DNA from: JBFGCT01 sp963825565
Lineage (GTDB): Bacteria > Actinomycetota > Acidimicrobiia > Acidimicrobiales > Ilumatobacteraceae
Direction: 5' to 3'
NCBI GenBank assembly: GCA_963825565.1
Contig: CAWGTW010000006.1
Location: forward strand, 62,001 to 126,000
DNA: 64,000 nucleotides
A program made the position numbers and the translations under genes. The notes below the pieces were generated by a model. It was not told where the DNA came from and searched no databases. It saw only the letters and a list, made by a program, of their open reading frames with translations. Of this stretch, positions 16,904 to 26,218 are shown piece after piece (the stretch's first letter is position 1; each line of letters begins with the position of its first letter).

Positions 16904-17923
16904 ATGAGAACGCGTCGTCGGCTCGTCGCGGTCGCGGCGTCGCTGGTGATCGCAGGCTGCTCGTCGCAGGAGGCGTCGCCGGCAACGTCCAGCCCGGCCG
17001 TCACCACCTTGTCCACTTCGCCCGAACCAACGTCGGCGACGGCTGCCTCGACGACGGACGCTGCACCAGCTCCGGAGACCACCGCCGCCGTCACCACCGC
17101 CGTGCCGAGCACCGCCGCACCGGTGACGACGACGCCTCCGCCGAGCGGCGTCCCGGTCGACGGCTCGATCCCGCTGCTGCTCGGCGGGGGCGGCGGCGGG
17201 GGTTGGCTGCCCCTCGGTTCGTGGCAGTCGAACGCGTGGCAATCGGCGTACACCGCCGACGGCGCTCCGATCCCACCGGCGATCCCCGCCGGGTCGACCC
17301 TCGCGATCACGGGGCTGGCGGCCCGCGCCACGTCGGGCGTGACCGGCGGGAACGTCGAGGCGTGCTTCAACGGCGAGCTCGGCCCGACGATGGACGTCGC
17401 GGTCGGGACGCCGGACCCTCCGGGCTACGGCTACAGCGCGGTCGCGCTGCCCGCCATCTGGCCGCTCCAGCCGCGCCCGGTCGTCACCGTCGACGCCGAC
17501 GTCCCGGCGTATCGCGCCGCGGGCGCCGCGGTGTTCGCCGCCGACCCGATCGACACCACGCAGGGCGACGTGCGTCAGATCGTCGTGACCGATCTGGACG
17601 GCGACGGCGACGAGGAGGCGCTCGTCGTGTTCGAGTACGTCGATCCGAACACGATCATCGGAACGCCCGGCGATTTCTCCGCCGTTCTGCTCGTCGACAC
17701 GGCGACCGGCACGAGCTCGACGATCGAGTCGGTGTTCGTCGCACCGGACAGCACGGCCCCCTTTCTCGGGAGGTACCGCGTGCTCGGTGTGGCCGACCTG
17801 AACGGCGACGGGCGGATGGAGGTCGTCGTGCACTCCTGGTACTACGAAGGCGCGGCCGCACTCGTGTACGAGTACGACGGCACCTCCCTCACCGAGGTCC
17901 TCCGGGCCGGCTGCGGCGCCTGA
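16904..17923 (+). CDS. Secreted lipoprotein with FG-GAP/VCBS-like calcium loops
   Basis: A 339-residue lipoprotein. The signal peptide MRTRRRLVAVAASLVIAGC has a lipobox IAGC with Cys19 as the lipidation site, followed by a ~60-residue Ser/Thr/Pro/Ala linker and a Gly-rich GGGGGGG run near residue 93. Two DxDxDG-type loops typical of FG-GAP/VCBS repeats occur: VTDLDGDGDEEAL (about 228) and VADLNGDGRMEVVV (about 298). Such loops bind calcium in beta-propeller proteins, but only two are present, so a full propeller is unlikely. Anchored outside the membrane; role unknown. gggg before the ATG is a good ribosome-binding site. Confidence 0.85.
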   Translation: MRTRRRLVAVAASLVIAGCSSQEASPATSSPAVTTLSTSPEPTSATAASTTDAAPAPETTAAVTTAVPSTAAPVTTTPPPSGVPVDGSIPLLLGGGGGGGWLPLGSWQSNAWQSAYTADGAPIPPAIPAGSTLAITGLAARATSGVTGGNVEACFNGELGPTMDVAVGTPDPPGYGYSAVALPAIWPLQPRPVVTVDADVPAYRAAGAAVFAADPIDTTQGDVRQIVVTDLDGDGDEEALVVFEYVDPNTIIGTPGDFSAVLLVDTATGTSSTIESVFVAPDSTAPFLGRYRVLGVADLNGDGRMEVVVHSWYYEGAAALVYEYDGTSLTEVLRAGCGA

Positions 17924-17950
17924 GGACGAACCGGCGACGGGCGATCTGGA

Positions 17951-18889
17951 TCAGTCGTCGCCGGCCGGTGGCGCGCCGTGGCAAGCGATCGGATCGGTCG
18001 AGAACCCCGAGCCATCGGTGAGCGCGATCCCTGAGGCGACGATCACGTCGCTGCGGACGTTCACCGAGTCGAGGTTCGCCAGGGCCACGAGCGCCACACC
18101 GTCGTTGAGCAACGTCGTATAGGTCGCATTGAAGTCCAAATCGGAGGCCGCGTCCGGCCCGTAGGCATCGGAACCGACGCCATCGATGCCGCGCTGGTCG
18201 AACATCCATTGGACCGCGTCGCCAGAGAACCCGGCGTTGGCGAAGTCGAACAAGTCGTCGGTGTTGTCGGACAGGTCGAGCGGGTTGATGTTCCCGTGCG
18301 GGTTTCCGACCCGCTGGGAATGCCGCTCGTCGCCCGGACCGTCCAGGCCGAAGTACTCCTCGGCGCCGGTCTGGAGGATCACGAGGGAACCCGGCTTGAT
18401 TCTGCCGTGCTCGTCCTCGTAGGCCTTGATGTCGTTCTTCTCGACCAGGCCGTCCTCGCCGATGTCCAACTCGCTGACCACGATCTTGTACGCCGGCCAG
18501 ACGAATTCCTCAGCGGCCAGTTGGTCGATGCTGCGACCGTCCTCGATGAAGTGGGCCGGCGCATCGAGATGGGTACCGGCGTGCGGACCCATGCGAATCG
18601 CCTCGACCTTGAAGAAGTCGTCGGCAACGGTGTAGACGACGTCGACTTCGACCTCCGGATCGCCGGGGAAGATCGACATGTCCCTGTCGAACGGGTGGCC
18701 CAGTCGGCTCATCCCACCCGGGCAGTCGATGACGGCACGGCCCTCACCGGCCCCGGTCGTCTTCACCGGGATGACGGTCGCGCCGACCGCGACACCTGCG
18801 GTCGCCACCGAGGCGCCGATCACCAGCCCCGCAAGTGTCCGTTTACCGAACGGGATACGACGCCTGGAATCGGCCGAATCGTCCCTCAT
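17951..18889 (-). CDS. Cyclase-family (kynurenine-formamidase-like) protein, exported or membrane-anchored
   Basis: PF04199-type metal-dependent hydrolase. The metal motif HAGTHLDAPAHF is at about residues 103-114, with Asp after Gly-Thr-His, and DGRSIDQL follows. The family includes arylformamidases, cyclases and isatin hydrolases; the substrate is open. Residues 18-40 form a hydrophobic, Ala/Gly-rich segment after basic residues, so the enzyme is exported or anchored, unusual for this mostly cytoplasmic family. ATG 18889 is preceded by a clear ggggag ribosome-binding site; an ATG at 19018 would add an unlikely Cys/Arg-rich tail. The 146 bases upstream, to the end of the carboxyltransferase gene, hold no other gene. 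Confidence 0.85.
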   Translation of the reverse strand: MRDDSADSRRRIPFGKRTLAGLVIGASVATAGVAVGATVIPVKTTGAGEGRAVIDCPGGMSRLGHPFDRDMSIFPGDPEVEVDVVYTVADDFFKVEAIRMGPHAGTHLDAPAHFIEDGRSIDQLAAEEFVWPAYKIVVSELDIGEDGLVEKNDIKAYEDEHGRIKPGSLVILQTGAEEYFGLDGPGDERHSQRVGNPHGNINPLDLSDNTDDLFDFANAGFSGDAVQWMFDQRGIDGVGSDAYGPDAASDLDFNATYTTLLNDGVALVALANLDSVNVRSDVIVASGIALTDGSGFSTDPIACHGAPPAGDD

Positions 18890-19036
18890 CGAATGCTCCC
18901 CCTGTCGTCGAGTGGGCACCGGTCGGCACCCGCTATGCGCCGACCATAGTTCCGCGCGCGTGCGCCGATGTCGACAATCCGGTCGAGAACTTGACGAGAA
19001 CTTGACGAGATCGACCACCCATCGCGGCCGTTGGGG

Positions 19037-20917
19037 TCACCACGTGTCGACGTACGGACGCGTTGGGTGGTCGAATTCCGCGCGGTGTGTCGGCGGCGCG
19101 GCGTCGAGCAAGGTCGCCAGCCAGCGGCGCGTGTCGGCGGGATCGATCACGTCGTCGATCTCGAAGTGGCTGGCCACGTTCAGCGCCTTGCCGTGCTCGT
19201 ACATCCGCTCGACCATCTGGGCGAAGAGCGCCTCGCGCTCGCCCTCGTCCTCGACCGCTTCGAGCTCCTTGCGGTAGCCGAGACGGACGGCGCCCTCAAG
19301 CCCCATCCCGCCGAACTCGCCCGTCGGCCACGACACACAGGCGAGCGGCGCCTTGGTCGACCCGCCCATCATCGCCTGGGCGCCGAGCCCGTAGGCCTTG
19401 CGCGTGACGACCGTGATCAGCGGCACGGACAGGTTCGCTCCGGCCACGAACAGCCGGCTGCAGTGCCGGACGAGCGCGGTCTGCTCGACCTCCGGGCCGA
19501 CCATCATCCCCGGCGTGTCGCACAGCGTGATGACCGCCAACCCGTGCGCGTCGCAGAGCTGCATGAAGCGGGCGGCCTTGTCCGCGCCGTCGGAGTCGAT
19601 CGCGCCGCCGAGGTGCTTGGGGCTGTTGGCGACGACGCCGACCGGACGGCCCTCCAGCCGGGCGAGCGCGGTCACCATCCCGTGCCCGAAGTCGGCCCGC
19701 AGCTCGAGCACCGAACCGGTGTCGAACAGCACCTCGATCGCGTCCCTGATCTCGTAGGCCCGGAGCCGATCGACCGGGACGACGTCGCGGGCAGCGGTCT
19801 GGTCGCCGGCGGCCCATCCGGTGGTCCGCCCCTGGAAGTAGGACAGGTAACAGGTGGCGAGCTCGACCGCGTGGGCCTCGTCGCTGGCGACCAGGTCGAC
19901 GACGCCGTTGGCCCGCTGCACCTCGATCGGGCCGATCTCGGTCGGCTCGAACACGCCGAGCCCGCCGCCTTCGATCATCGCCGGCCCGCCCATGCCGATG
20001 TTCGAGCCCTCGGTGGCGATCACGACGTCGCAGCAGCCGAGGATCGCCGCGTTGCCGGCGAAGCAGAACCCGGCGTTGACCCCGACGAGCGGGACGCGGC
20101 CCGACAAGCGGGCGAACCACATGAACGCCAGGCAGTCCAGACCGCTGACGCCGAGCTGATCGGTGTCACCGGGGCGCCCGCCGCCGCCCTCGGTGAAGAA
20201 CACGACCGGCAGCCGCAACCGCTCGGCCAGCTCGAACAGGCGGTCCTTCTTGCGGTGGTTCTGCGCGCCCTGCGTCCCGGCGAGCACGGTGTAGTCGTAC
20301 GAGAGCGCAACGACCTGGGAGGCGCGCCCCTCGCCGAACAGCTCGCGGTTGACCGACCCGATCCCGCCGACCAACCCGTCCGCGGGCGTGTTGCGGACGA
20401 GGTCGTCGAGGGGTCGACGGCGCCGCTGGGCGGCGACGACGACCGGCCCGTACTCGACGAACGATCCAGGATCGACCAAGTCGGCGACGTTCTCGCGAGC
20501 GGTCCGCCGCCCGAGGGCGCGGCGCTTGCCCACCGCCTCGGGCCGCGCCTCGTCGAGCCCGACCCGATGGCGTTCGATCACCTCGGCGAGGTCGGCCCGG
20601 GCGTCGGCGGTCGTGACGGCGGCGGCGGTGATGTCGACCTCGCCGGTCGCGTCGGGTGGTGGCAGTGGCAGTCCCGACGGCGGCGTCGGCGCGACGACCT
20701 GCTCTTCGAGCTCGACGAGTGGGTCGCCGACGACCAGCGTCGAACCCGGACCGACGTGCAGCCTGGTCACGACGCCGTCGCACGGGGCGATCACCTCGTG
20801 GTGCATCTTCATCGACTCGACCAGTGCCAGGACCGACCCGAAGCGGACCAGCTCGCCCGCCGCGGCGTGCATGCTGACGATCGTTCCCTGGAGCTGCGAC
20901 GAGACGGTGACGCCCAT
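19037..20917 (-). CDS. Biotin carrier domain fused to acyl-CoA carboxyltransferase
   Basis: A 626-residue two-part carboxylase component. Residues 1-75 form a biotinyl/lipoyl domain with the biotin-lysine motif ESMKM (Lys37). After a Pro-rich linker, residues ~110-626 form the carboxyltransferase: DPGSFVEYGPVV, VVALSYDYTVLAGTQGAQNH, FFTEGGGGRPGD, NAGFCFAGNAAILGCCD, DTPGMMVGPEVEQTALVRH and KAYGLGAQAMMGG. In most actinobacterial carboxylases the carrier is on the biotin carboxylase chain; here it is N-terminal on the transferase, so it needs a biotin carboxylase in trans. Substrate unknown. The neighbouring ClC gene ends 45 bases upstream in the same direction. Confidence 0.9.
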   Translation of the reverse strand: MGVTVSSQLQGTIVSMHAAAGELVRFGSVLALVESMKMHHEVIAPCDGVVTRLHVGPGSTLVVGDPLVELEEQVVAPTPPSGLPLPPPDATGEVDITAAAVTTADARADLAEVIERHRVGLDEARPEAVGKRRALGRRTARENVADLVDPGSFVEYGPVVVAAQRRRRPLDDLVRNTPADGLVGGIGSVNRELFGEGRASQVVALSYDYTVLAGTQGAQNHRKKDRLFELAERLRLPVVFFTEGGGGRPGDTDQLGVSGLDCLAFMWFARLSGRVPLVGVNAGFCFAGNAAILGCCDVVIATEGSNIGMGGPAMIEGGGLGVFEPTEIGPIEVQRANGVVDLVASDEAHAVELATCYLSYFQGRTTGWAAGDQTAARDVVPVDRLRAYEIRDAIEVLFDTGSVLELRADFGHGMVTALARLEGRPVGVVANSPKHLGGAIDSDGADKAARFMQLCDAHGLAVITLCDTPGMMVGPEVEQTALVRHCSRLFVAGANLSVPLITVVTRKAYGLGAQAMMGGSTKAPLACVSWPTGEFGGMGLEGAVRLGYRKELEAVEDEGEREALFAQMVERMYEHGKALNVASHFEIDDVIDPADTRRWLATLLDAAPPTHRAEFDHPTRPYVDTW

Positions 20918-20961
20918 TCCAGAGGTCTAGTCCACGCGCCGACCGCCGAACGATGCCGCGG

Positions 20962-22272
20962 TCAGACGGCGCGTTCGGGGTTGCGCTGGAACGACGTGAT
21001 CGACTGCTCGCCCATCACCAACTCGGCGGTGACGGCGGCGAAGAGCGCAGGAACGATGAAGCCGGGCTGCCCGGTCGTCTCGGCGACGAACACGACCGCG
21101 GCGAGCGGTACCCGGTACCCGGCGCCGAGGAACGCCGCCATGCCGAGCAGCACGTAGAGCGTCGGGTCGAGATCGTTCACCAACTCGCCCACGCCGCGCC
21201 CGACGATCGCCCCGCCGACGACCAGTGGAATGAACACGCCGCCGACGCCGCCGCCGGCGAGCGTCAGTGCGGTCGCGAAGCACCGCAGGAAGAACACCGC
21301 GGCGAGCAGCCACACCGCATGACTCTCCCCGAGCCACAGGAACACCTCGCGCGCCGAGCCGAGCGTCAGGCTCTCGCCGGTGAGCAACCGGCTGACGACG
21401 AAGAGGGCGGTCAGCCCGCCGCCGGAGACGACCAGGCGGAGGACGATCGGGCGCAGCGTGAACGCCTTGGCCATCCGGATCAGCCACGAGAACGCACGGG
21501 CCCCGATCGCGCAGCCGACGCCGATCAGGATCGCGCCGACCAGGTCGCGGTAACCGAACGACGCGATGCGGTCGGAGTTGTCGAACTTGAAGATCGGCGT
21601 CGTGTTGCGCTGGGCGGCGACGAGCACGAGGTAGCCCGACGCGCTGGCCACCAGCGCCGGCAGCAGCATCCGGCGCGCCATCTGATCGCGGAACGGCACC
21701 TCGAGCGCAAAGATCGCACCGGTCGCCGGGGCCTTGAAGATCGCCGACACGCCGGCGGCCGCACCGGCGACGAGCAGGGTCCGGTAGTCCGCGCCGCGGA
21801 ACGCCGCGGGGAGCCGGCGCTGGATCAGCGAGCCGAGGGCCGATCCGCCGTACATCGACGGACCCTCCAGCCCCATCGCACCGCCGAAGCCGAGCGTCGT
21901 CACGGCAGCCAAGATCCGGCCGAGGAAGGCCCGGAACCGCAAGGGGTACTCCGAGTCGTGGAAGGAGCGGAGGTACTCGTCGGACGTCGCCGGCGAGGCG
22001 CCCGCCCCGACCGTCCGCAGGATGATCGCCGAGAGGACGAGCCCGAGACCGGGCGCGATCGCCCCGAACCACAGCGGTCCGTTCAGCACGGCATCGAGCA
22101 GCACCTCGGTGACGAAGTACTCGAAGAAGTAGACGAACAGCCCGGTCACGGCACCGGTGACCGCGGCGAGCAGGACGACCTCGCGGGAGCGGCGAACGAG
22201 CGACCGGAACTCCTTGGCCCTGACGTCAAGGGTGGTCGGGCGCAGCCCAGTCAGCACCCGTTCACGCCACAC
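20962..22272 (-). CDS. ClC-family chloride channel or proton/chloride antiporter
   Basis: A 436-residue membrane protein with about ten or more hydrophobic helices. ClC selectivity-filter motifs are recognisable: GGAMGLEGPSMYGGSALGS, where GxEGP supplies the gating glutamate, and GGGVGGVFIPLVVGGAIVG, matching GxFxP. The first is GSGIP-like divergent. The open frame extends much further upstream, but that part is antisense to the epimerase gene. GTG 22272 (VWRERVLTG) gives a normal length. A proton-coupling glutamate cannot be placed by eye, so channel versus antiporter is open. Confidence 0.9.
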   Translation of the reverse strand: MWRERVLTGLRPTTLDVRAKEFRSLVRRSREVVLLAAVTGAVTGLFVYFFEYFVTEVLLDAVLNGPLWFGAIAPGLGLVLSAIILRTVGAGASPATSDEYLRSFHDSEYPLRFRAFLGRILAAVTTLGFGGAMGLEGPSMYGGSALGSLIQRRLPAAFRGADYRTLLVAGAAAGVSAIFKAPATGAIFALEVPFRDQMARRMLLPALVASASGYLVLVAAQRNTTPIFKFDNSDRIASFGYRDLVGAILIGVGCAIGARAFSWLIRMAKAFTLRPIVLRLVVSGGGLTALFVVSRLLTGESLTLGSAREVFLWLGESHAVWLLAAVFFLRCFATALTLAGGGVGGVFIPLVVGGAIVGRGVGELVNDLDPTLYVLLGMAAFLGAGYRVPLAAVVFVAETTGQPGFIVPALFAAVTAELVMGEQSITSFQRNPERAV

Positions 22273-22392
22273 GGTGACGCAGTCTACGCGCCGCCCACTA
22301 CCCGGCGGTGACCGGCGACCGGGCGCGGTCGCAACCCCGAGCACGCCCGGGTCCCCGGGAGGTCGACACCCGTGGCGGTAACCTCGCGGCTC

Positions 22393-23460
22393 ATGGCCGT
22401 AGCTCTGGTGACGGGATCGGCGGGTCTGATCGGCTCCCAGGCAGCACTGCACTTCGCAGGTCTCGGACTCGACGTGATCGGCGTCGACAACGACATGCGC
22501 AAGGTGTTCTTCGGCGAGTCCAGCTCGACGGCCTGGGTGGCACAGGAGCTCTCGGCGACGCTCGGCGACCGCTACCGTCACGCCGCGCTCGACATCCGCG
22601 ACCGCGAGGGCATCGATCGCCTCTTCGCCGAGGTCGGCGCCGCCATCGAACTGGTGATCCACACCGCCGCGCAGCCGTCGCACGACTGGGCGGCGCGCGA
22701 GCCGTTCACCGATTTCGACGTGAACGCGGTCGGCACGTTGAACGTGCTCGAGGCGACCCGCCGCCACTGCCCCAACGCGGTGTTCGTCTTCACCTCGACC
22801 AACAAGGTGTACGGCGACACGCCCAACCGCCTGCCGCTCGTCGAGCTCGACACCCGCTGGGAGATCGACCCCGACCACACCTACGCCGGCGGTATCCGAG
22901 AGGACATGTCGATCGACTCGACGCTGCACAGCCTGTTCGGCGCCTCCAAGGTCGCCGCCGACGTGCTCGTCCAGGAGTACGGCCGCTACTTCGGGATCAA
23001 GACCTCCTGCTTCCGCGGCGGCACGCTGACCGGCCCGAACCACCAGGCGGCCGAGCTCCACGGCTTCCTCGCCTACGTGATGCGCTGCACGATGACCGGG
23101 ACGCCGTACCGCGTGTTCGGCTACCAGGGCAAGCAGGTCCGCGACGCGATCCACTCCTCGGATCTGATCGCCTGCTTCGAGCACGTCTACCGCGCGCCGC
23201 GCAGTGCCGAGGTCTACAACATCGGCGGCGGCCGGCACTCGAACTGCAGCGTCGTCGAAGCGATCGCGATGTGCGAGGAGATCACCGGCCGGACGCTCGA
23301 TTGGACCTATGTCGACGAGCACCGCGTCGGGGACCACATCTGGTGGATCGGCGACAACGGCCGCTTCGCCGGCCACTACCCCGACTGGCAACTGGTGTAC
23401 GACGTGCCGGCGATTCTGAACGAGATGCACGAGGCGAACAAGGACCGCTGGGTCGCGTGA
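22393..23460 (+). CDS. NAD-dependent sugar epimerase, CDP-paratose 2-epimerase-like
   Basis: Extended SDR of 355 residues. The NAD loop is LVTGSAGLIGS (about 5-15). The SDR core has IHTAAQPSHDW, TSTNKVYGD and the active-site region HSLFGASKVAAD, followed by CFRGGTLTGPNHQ. The MSID..HSLFGASK block and the RxGTLTGPxHQ-like block are typical of CDP-paratose/tyvelose 2-epimerases and relatives that make unusual deoxy- or branched sugars. No CDP-glucose pathway genes are in this window, so the nucleotide sugar is uncertain. ATG 22393 is preferred over 22372 because the extra residues precede the Rossmann strand. First gene of the polysaccharide locus; the next gene follows 19 bases later. Confidence 0.88.
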   Translation: MAVALVTGSAGLIGSQAALHFAGLGLDVIGVDNDMRKVFFGESSSTAWVAQELSATLGDRYRHAALDIRDREGIDRLFAEVGAAIELVIHTAAQPSHDWAAREPFTDFDVNAVGTLNVLEATRRHCPNAVFVFTSTNKVYGDTPNRLPLVELDTRWEIDPDHTYAGGIREDMSIDSTLHSLFGASKVAADVLVQEYGRYFGIKTSCFRGGTLTGPNHQAAELHGFLAYVMRCTMTGTPYRVFGYQGKQVRDAIHSSDLIACFEHVYRAPRSAEVYNIGGGRHSNCSVVEAIAMCEEITGRTLDWTYVDEHRVGDHIWWIGDNGRFAGHYPDWQLVYDVPAILNEMHEANKDRWVA

Positions 23461-23479
23461 GGCGCGGCGCGAGCAGCCG

Positions 23480-24277
23480 ATGATCGATCGGGGCAGGGTC
23501 TGCGTGCTCGGCGTCGGCGTCGACGCCGTCGATTACGAGGCGGCCGTCGCCCGGATCATCGACGCCGCCCGAGCCGGCCGGGCCTACGGCGTGTCGGCGC
23601 TGGCCGTTCACGGCGTGATGACCGGGGTCGACGACCCCGAGCACCGCACGCGGCTGAACCGGCTCGACCTCGTCACCCCCGACGGCCAGCCCGTGCGCTG
23701 GGCGATGAACTGGTTGCACGGCACCGCCCTGACCGATCGGGTCTACGGCCCCGACCTGACGCTGGCGGTCTGCCGGGCCGCGGCGCAGCACTCGATCCCG
23801 GTGTACTTCTACGGGAGCACCGACGACACGCTCGAGCAGCTCCGACGGCGCCTGCCGACCCTCGTGCCCGGGATCGAGATCGCGGGCGTGCGACGGTCGA
23901 GGTTCGCCCGGGCGAGTCCCGAGGAGCTCGACGCCATCGCCGAGGCGATCAAGGACTCCGGGGCGGCGATTTGCTTCGTCGGGCTCGGCTGCCCCCGCCA
24001 GGAGGTGTTCGTCTACGAGAACGCCACCCGGCTGTCGATGCCGACGATCGCCGTCGGCGCGGCGTTCGACTTCCACGCCGGACTCCGACCCGAACCCCCG
24101 GCCTGGGTGCAGCGGGCCGGGCTGCAGTGGCTCCAGCGCCTCCTGGGCGACCCCCGCCGTTTGTGGCGGCGGTACGTCATCCTCAACCCGCGCTACGTGT
24201 GGGGCGTGCTTCGCCAGCGGGCCGGTCGCCTGCCGCCGGGCGAAGCGATCGAACCGACCCCCCTCGGCGACGCGTGA
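23480..24277 (+). CDS. WecB/TagA/CpsF-family glycosyltransferase
   Basis: A 265-residue GT26-type glycosyltransferase that adds a sugar (N-acetylmannosamine- or glucuronate-type in known members) to a lipid-linked acceptor at the membrane. Typical features: early VLGVGVDAVDY, TPDGQPVRWAM, VYGPDLTLAVCR, YFYGSTDD, and the conserved VGLGCPRQEVFVYEN block with GxPRQE (about residues 167-181), then AVGAAFDFHAG. The C-terminal WVQRAGLQWLQRLLGDPRRL is the usual membrane-associated tail. It is 19 bases after the epimerase and co-directional, so probably one operon. Confidence 0.92.
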   Translation: MIDRGRVCVLGVGVDAVDYEAAVARIIDAARAGRAYGVSALAVHGVMTGVDDPEHRTRLNRLDLVTPDGQPVRWAMNWLHGTALTDRVYGPDLTLAVCRAAAQHSIPVYFYGSTDDTLEQLRRRLPTLVPGIEIAGVRRSRFARASPEELDAIAEAIKDSGAAICFVGLGCPRQEVFVYENATRLSMPTIAVGAAFDFHAGLRPEPPAWVQRAGLQWLQRLLGDPRRLWRRYVILNPRYVWGVLRQRAGRLPPGEAIEPTPLGDA

Positions 24278-24301
24278 GCACCTGGCGAGAGCACCATCGC
24301 G

Positions 24302-25036
24302 TCACGACCCCGAGTTGGGTCCGAACATCACGACCGGCGTGCGGAACAGGATCGAGAGGTCGGTCAGGAACGACACCTGCTCGACGTAGAGCAGGTCCCA
24401 CTCGCCGTTCTCGTGCATCGGCCCCGCCCCGCGGGCGGTGACCTGCCACAGGCCGGTGAGCCCGGGCTTGACGAGGTGCCGCTGCTCGAGGCCCGGGTGA
24501 TAGCCGGCGACGACCGATTCGAGTTCGGGCCGCGGGCCGACGAGGCTCATCTCCCCTCGCACCACGTTGACCAGCTGCGGCAGTTCGTCGAGGCTGTAGC
24601 GGCGGAGAAACCGTCCGACTCGCGTGTGCCTCGGATCGTGCTCGGACTTGTGCGTCTCACGCCGGTCGGCGCTCACGTCGAGCCGCTGGCGGCGCCGGTC
24701 GGCACGCATCGTGCGGAACTTCAGGACCTCGAACAGCTCGCCGTGCCTGCCGACCCGCTCCTGGCGGAACAGGACCGGTCGGCCGATCGCGATGAGCACG
24801 ACGCCGGCGACGACGGCGATCGGCACCGCAAGGACGACGAGGGCGATCGCCGCGACGACCCGATCGATCGCCGGCTTGACCGCGACGAGGTACAGCGATC
24901 GCCGGCGCTCCACCCGGCGCATCGGCAGCCTGCGCACGTTGCCGTCGCCGGTCGGGTCCAGCGCCAGCGCCACCGCCCGCAGATCGTGCCGCGCGCCGTG
25001 TCGATCCGCCCGCTCCACCGTTTCGAGTTCCGCCAT
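24302..25036 (-). CDS. Polyprenyl-phosphate sugar-1-phosphate transferase (initiating sugar transferase)
   Basis: A 244-residue membrane protein of the WbaP/WcaJ/PglC bacterial sugar transferase family, which starts glycan assembly by moving a sugar-phosphate onto undecaprenyl phosphate. One hydrophobic stretch (about 58-85) is followed by FRQERVGRHGELFEVLKFRTM, DELPQLVNVVRGEMSLVGPRP-like catalytic sequence with the Asp-Glu pair, and KPGLTGLWQVTARG. This matches the short catalytic core without the extra N-terminal helices of WbaP. It is convergent with the WecB-type gene and divergent from the sulfotransferase. It supplies the likely first step of the polysaccharide made by this locus. Confidence 0.93.
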   Translation of the reverse strand: MAELETVERADRHGARHDLRAVALALDPTGDGNVRRLPMRRVERRRSLYLVAVKPAIDRVVAAIALVVLAVPIAVVAGVVLIAIGRPVLFRQERVGRHGELFEVLKFRTMRADRRRQRLDVSADRRETHKSEHDPRHTRVGRFLRRYSLDELPQLVNVVRGEMSLVGPRPELESVVAGYHPGLEQRHLVKPGLTGLWQVTARGAGPMHENGEWDLLYVEQVSFLTDLSILFRTPVVMFGPNSGS

Positions 25037-25055
25037 CGTCCGTCCTGTATCCGAA

Positions 25056-25068
25056 ACCCTTCAAGGGT
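25056..25068. promoter_or_regulatory. Small inverted repeat in the divergent promoter region
   Basis: accctt-c-aagggt lies 20 bases upstream of the sugar-transferase start, within the 25037-25287 region between divergent genes. That region is noticeably less GC-rich than its surroundings and contains a ttgacg hexamer at about 25194. Promoters for both directions are expected here; the repeat is a candidate operator. Confidence 0.35.
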
Positions 25069-25287
25069 CTCGTCCCGCCGCTACTCTCCGTGGTCGCTGC
25101 CACGCACTTCGTCTGACTTCGGAGCCTGCCATGAGGACAATTGCCTGCCAGACAGGGGTATTGTCGCAAGGACCGCCGCCCGGCGCAACCCCTTTGACGC
25201 AAGCTTGATCCATCACTGTGTGTGGTCGTTCGGACCCGCCATGCCTATCCCGCCGGGGTCGGCGCGCGGCAGTACGATCGGGGTGGC

Positions 25288-26211
25288 ATGCAGCAGGGGT
25301 GGTTGAGGACGGCCGGTCGTTCGACGGTGCGGGCCGCGGCGATGGCCACCGCCGACCTCCGCCCCCCTCCCGAACTCGTCGTCGTCGGGGTCAAGCGCGG
25401 GGGCACGACGTCGCTGTTCCGCGACCTGGAACGCCACCCGGCGATGTGCCCGCTCGTGCCGTCGGCGCGCCGCCTCCCACTGCGCGAGAACATGAAGGGC
25501 GTGCACTACTTCGACACCGGGGCGGACCGCTCCGACCGGTGGTACCGAAGCCATTTCCCCACCTCGATCAGCCGCCGCGCCCGCGCTCGCCGCGCCGGCG
25601 CAGCGTTCACCGCCGAGGCCAGCCCGTACTACTTCTTCCACCCGATGGCCGCAGGCCGCGCGACGAGTGCGCTGCCGGCCGCGACGTTCGTCGTCATGCT
25701 GCGCGACCCGGTCGACCGAACCGTGTCCCATTGGGCGGAGCAGACGCGCAACGGGATCGAGCGGCTGTCGCTGGCCGAGGCGCTCGACGCCGAGCCCGAG
25801 CGCGTCGGCGACGCAGCCCGGCGACTGGGCGATGGCACCTCGGCGGTCGACCGGGCCCACGAGCACCAGTCGTACGCGGCCCAGAGCGAGTACGCCGACT
25901 CGCTGGAGCGATGGTTCGCGAACGCCGGAGCCGATCGGGTCATGGTGCTCTTCTCCGAGGCCTACTACGCCGACCCCGCGGCCATCCTCGATTCGATCGC
26001 CGCACGCCTGGGCGTTGCGCCGTTCCCCGCCGCGGCAGGCGCCACCCACCGCAATGCCGCGCCGCGCCCGGTCGACATCGACCCGGCGGTCGAGCGGCGC
26101 CTGATCGCCCGGTTCCGACCCGATGTCGAGCGCACGGCCCGCCTGCTCGGGGTCATCCCGCCATGGCCGCGCTTCTTCGAGGCTCCAGCCACCGGCTCGG
26201 GCGACCGATGA
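25288..26211 (+). CDS. Sulfotransferase domain protein
   Basis: A 307-residue PAPS-dependent sulfotransferase-like protein. The 5'-phosphosulfate loop is GVKRGGTTSLFRDL (about 34-47) and the 3'-phosphate motif is FVVMLRDPVDRTVSHW with Arg, Asp and Ser in place. It likely sulfates a hydroxyl or amine of the polysaccharide or a lipid-linked intermediate, using PAPS, in the cytosol. An upstream ATG (25222) is possible, but residues before MQQGW are not conserved. It is followed seven bases later by a glycosyltransferase, so it is part of the same transcription unit. Sulfated exopolysaccharide would fit a marine or aquatic life style (inference). Confidence 0.88.
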   Translation: MQQGWLRTAGRSTVRAAAMATADLRPPPELVVVGVKRGGTTSLFRDLERHPAMCPLVPSARRLPLRENMKGVHYFDTGADRSDRWYRSHFPTSISRRARARRAGAAFTAEASPYYFFHPMAAGRATSALPAATFVVMLRDPVDRTVSHWAEQTRNGIERLSLAEALDAEPERVGDAARRLGDGTSAVDRAHEHQSYAAQSEYADSLERWFANAGADRVMVLFSEAYYADPAAILDSIAARLGVAPFPAAAGATHRNAAPRPVDIDPAVERRLIARFRPDVERTARLLGVIPPWPRFFEAPATGSGDR

Positions 26212-26218
26212 CCCGGCG

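Noticed and set aside
16774..16907. Extended C-terminus of plsC in the unshifted frame
   Set aside because: It reads through the direct repeats as SVHARSVHAR and overlaps the lipoprotein start; the alternate frame gives a natural end.
19031..21157. Long + strand frame (~700 residues) over the biotinyl-carboxyltransferase
   Set aside because: Composition is typical of antisense frames in high-GC DNA, and the complement encodes a complete known enzyme.
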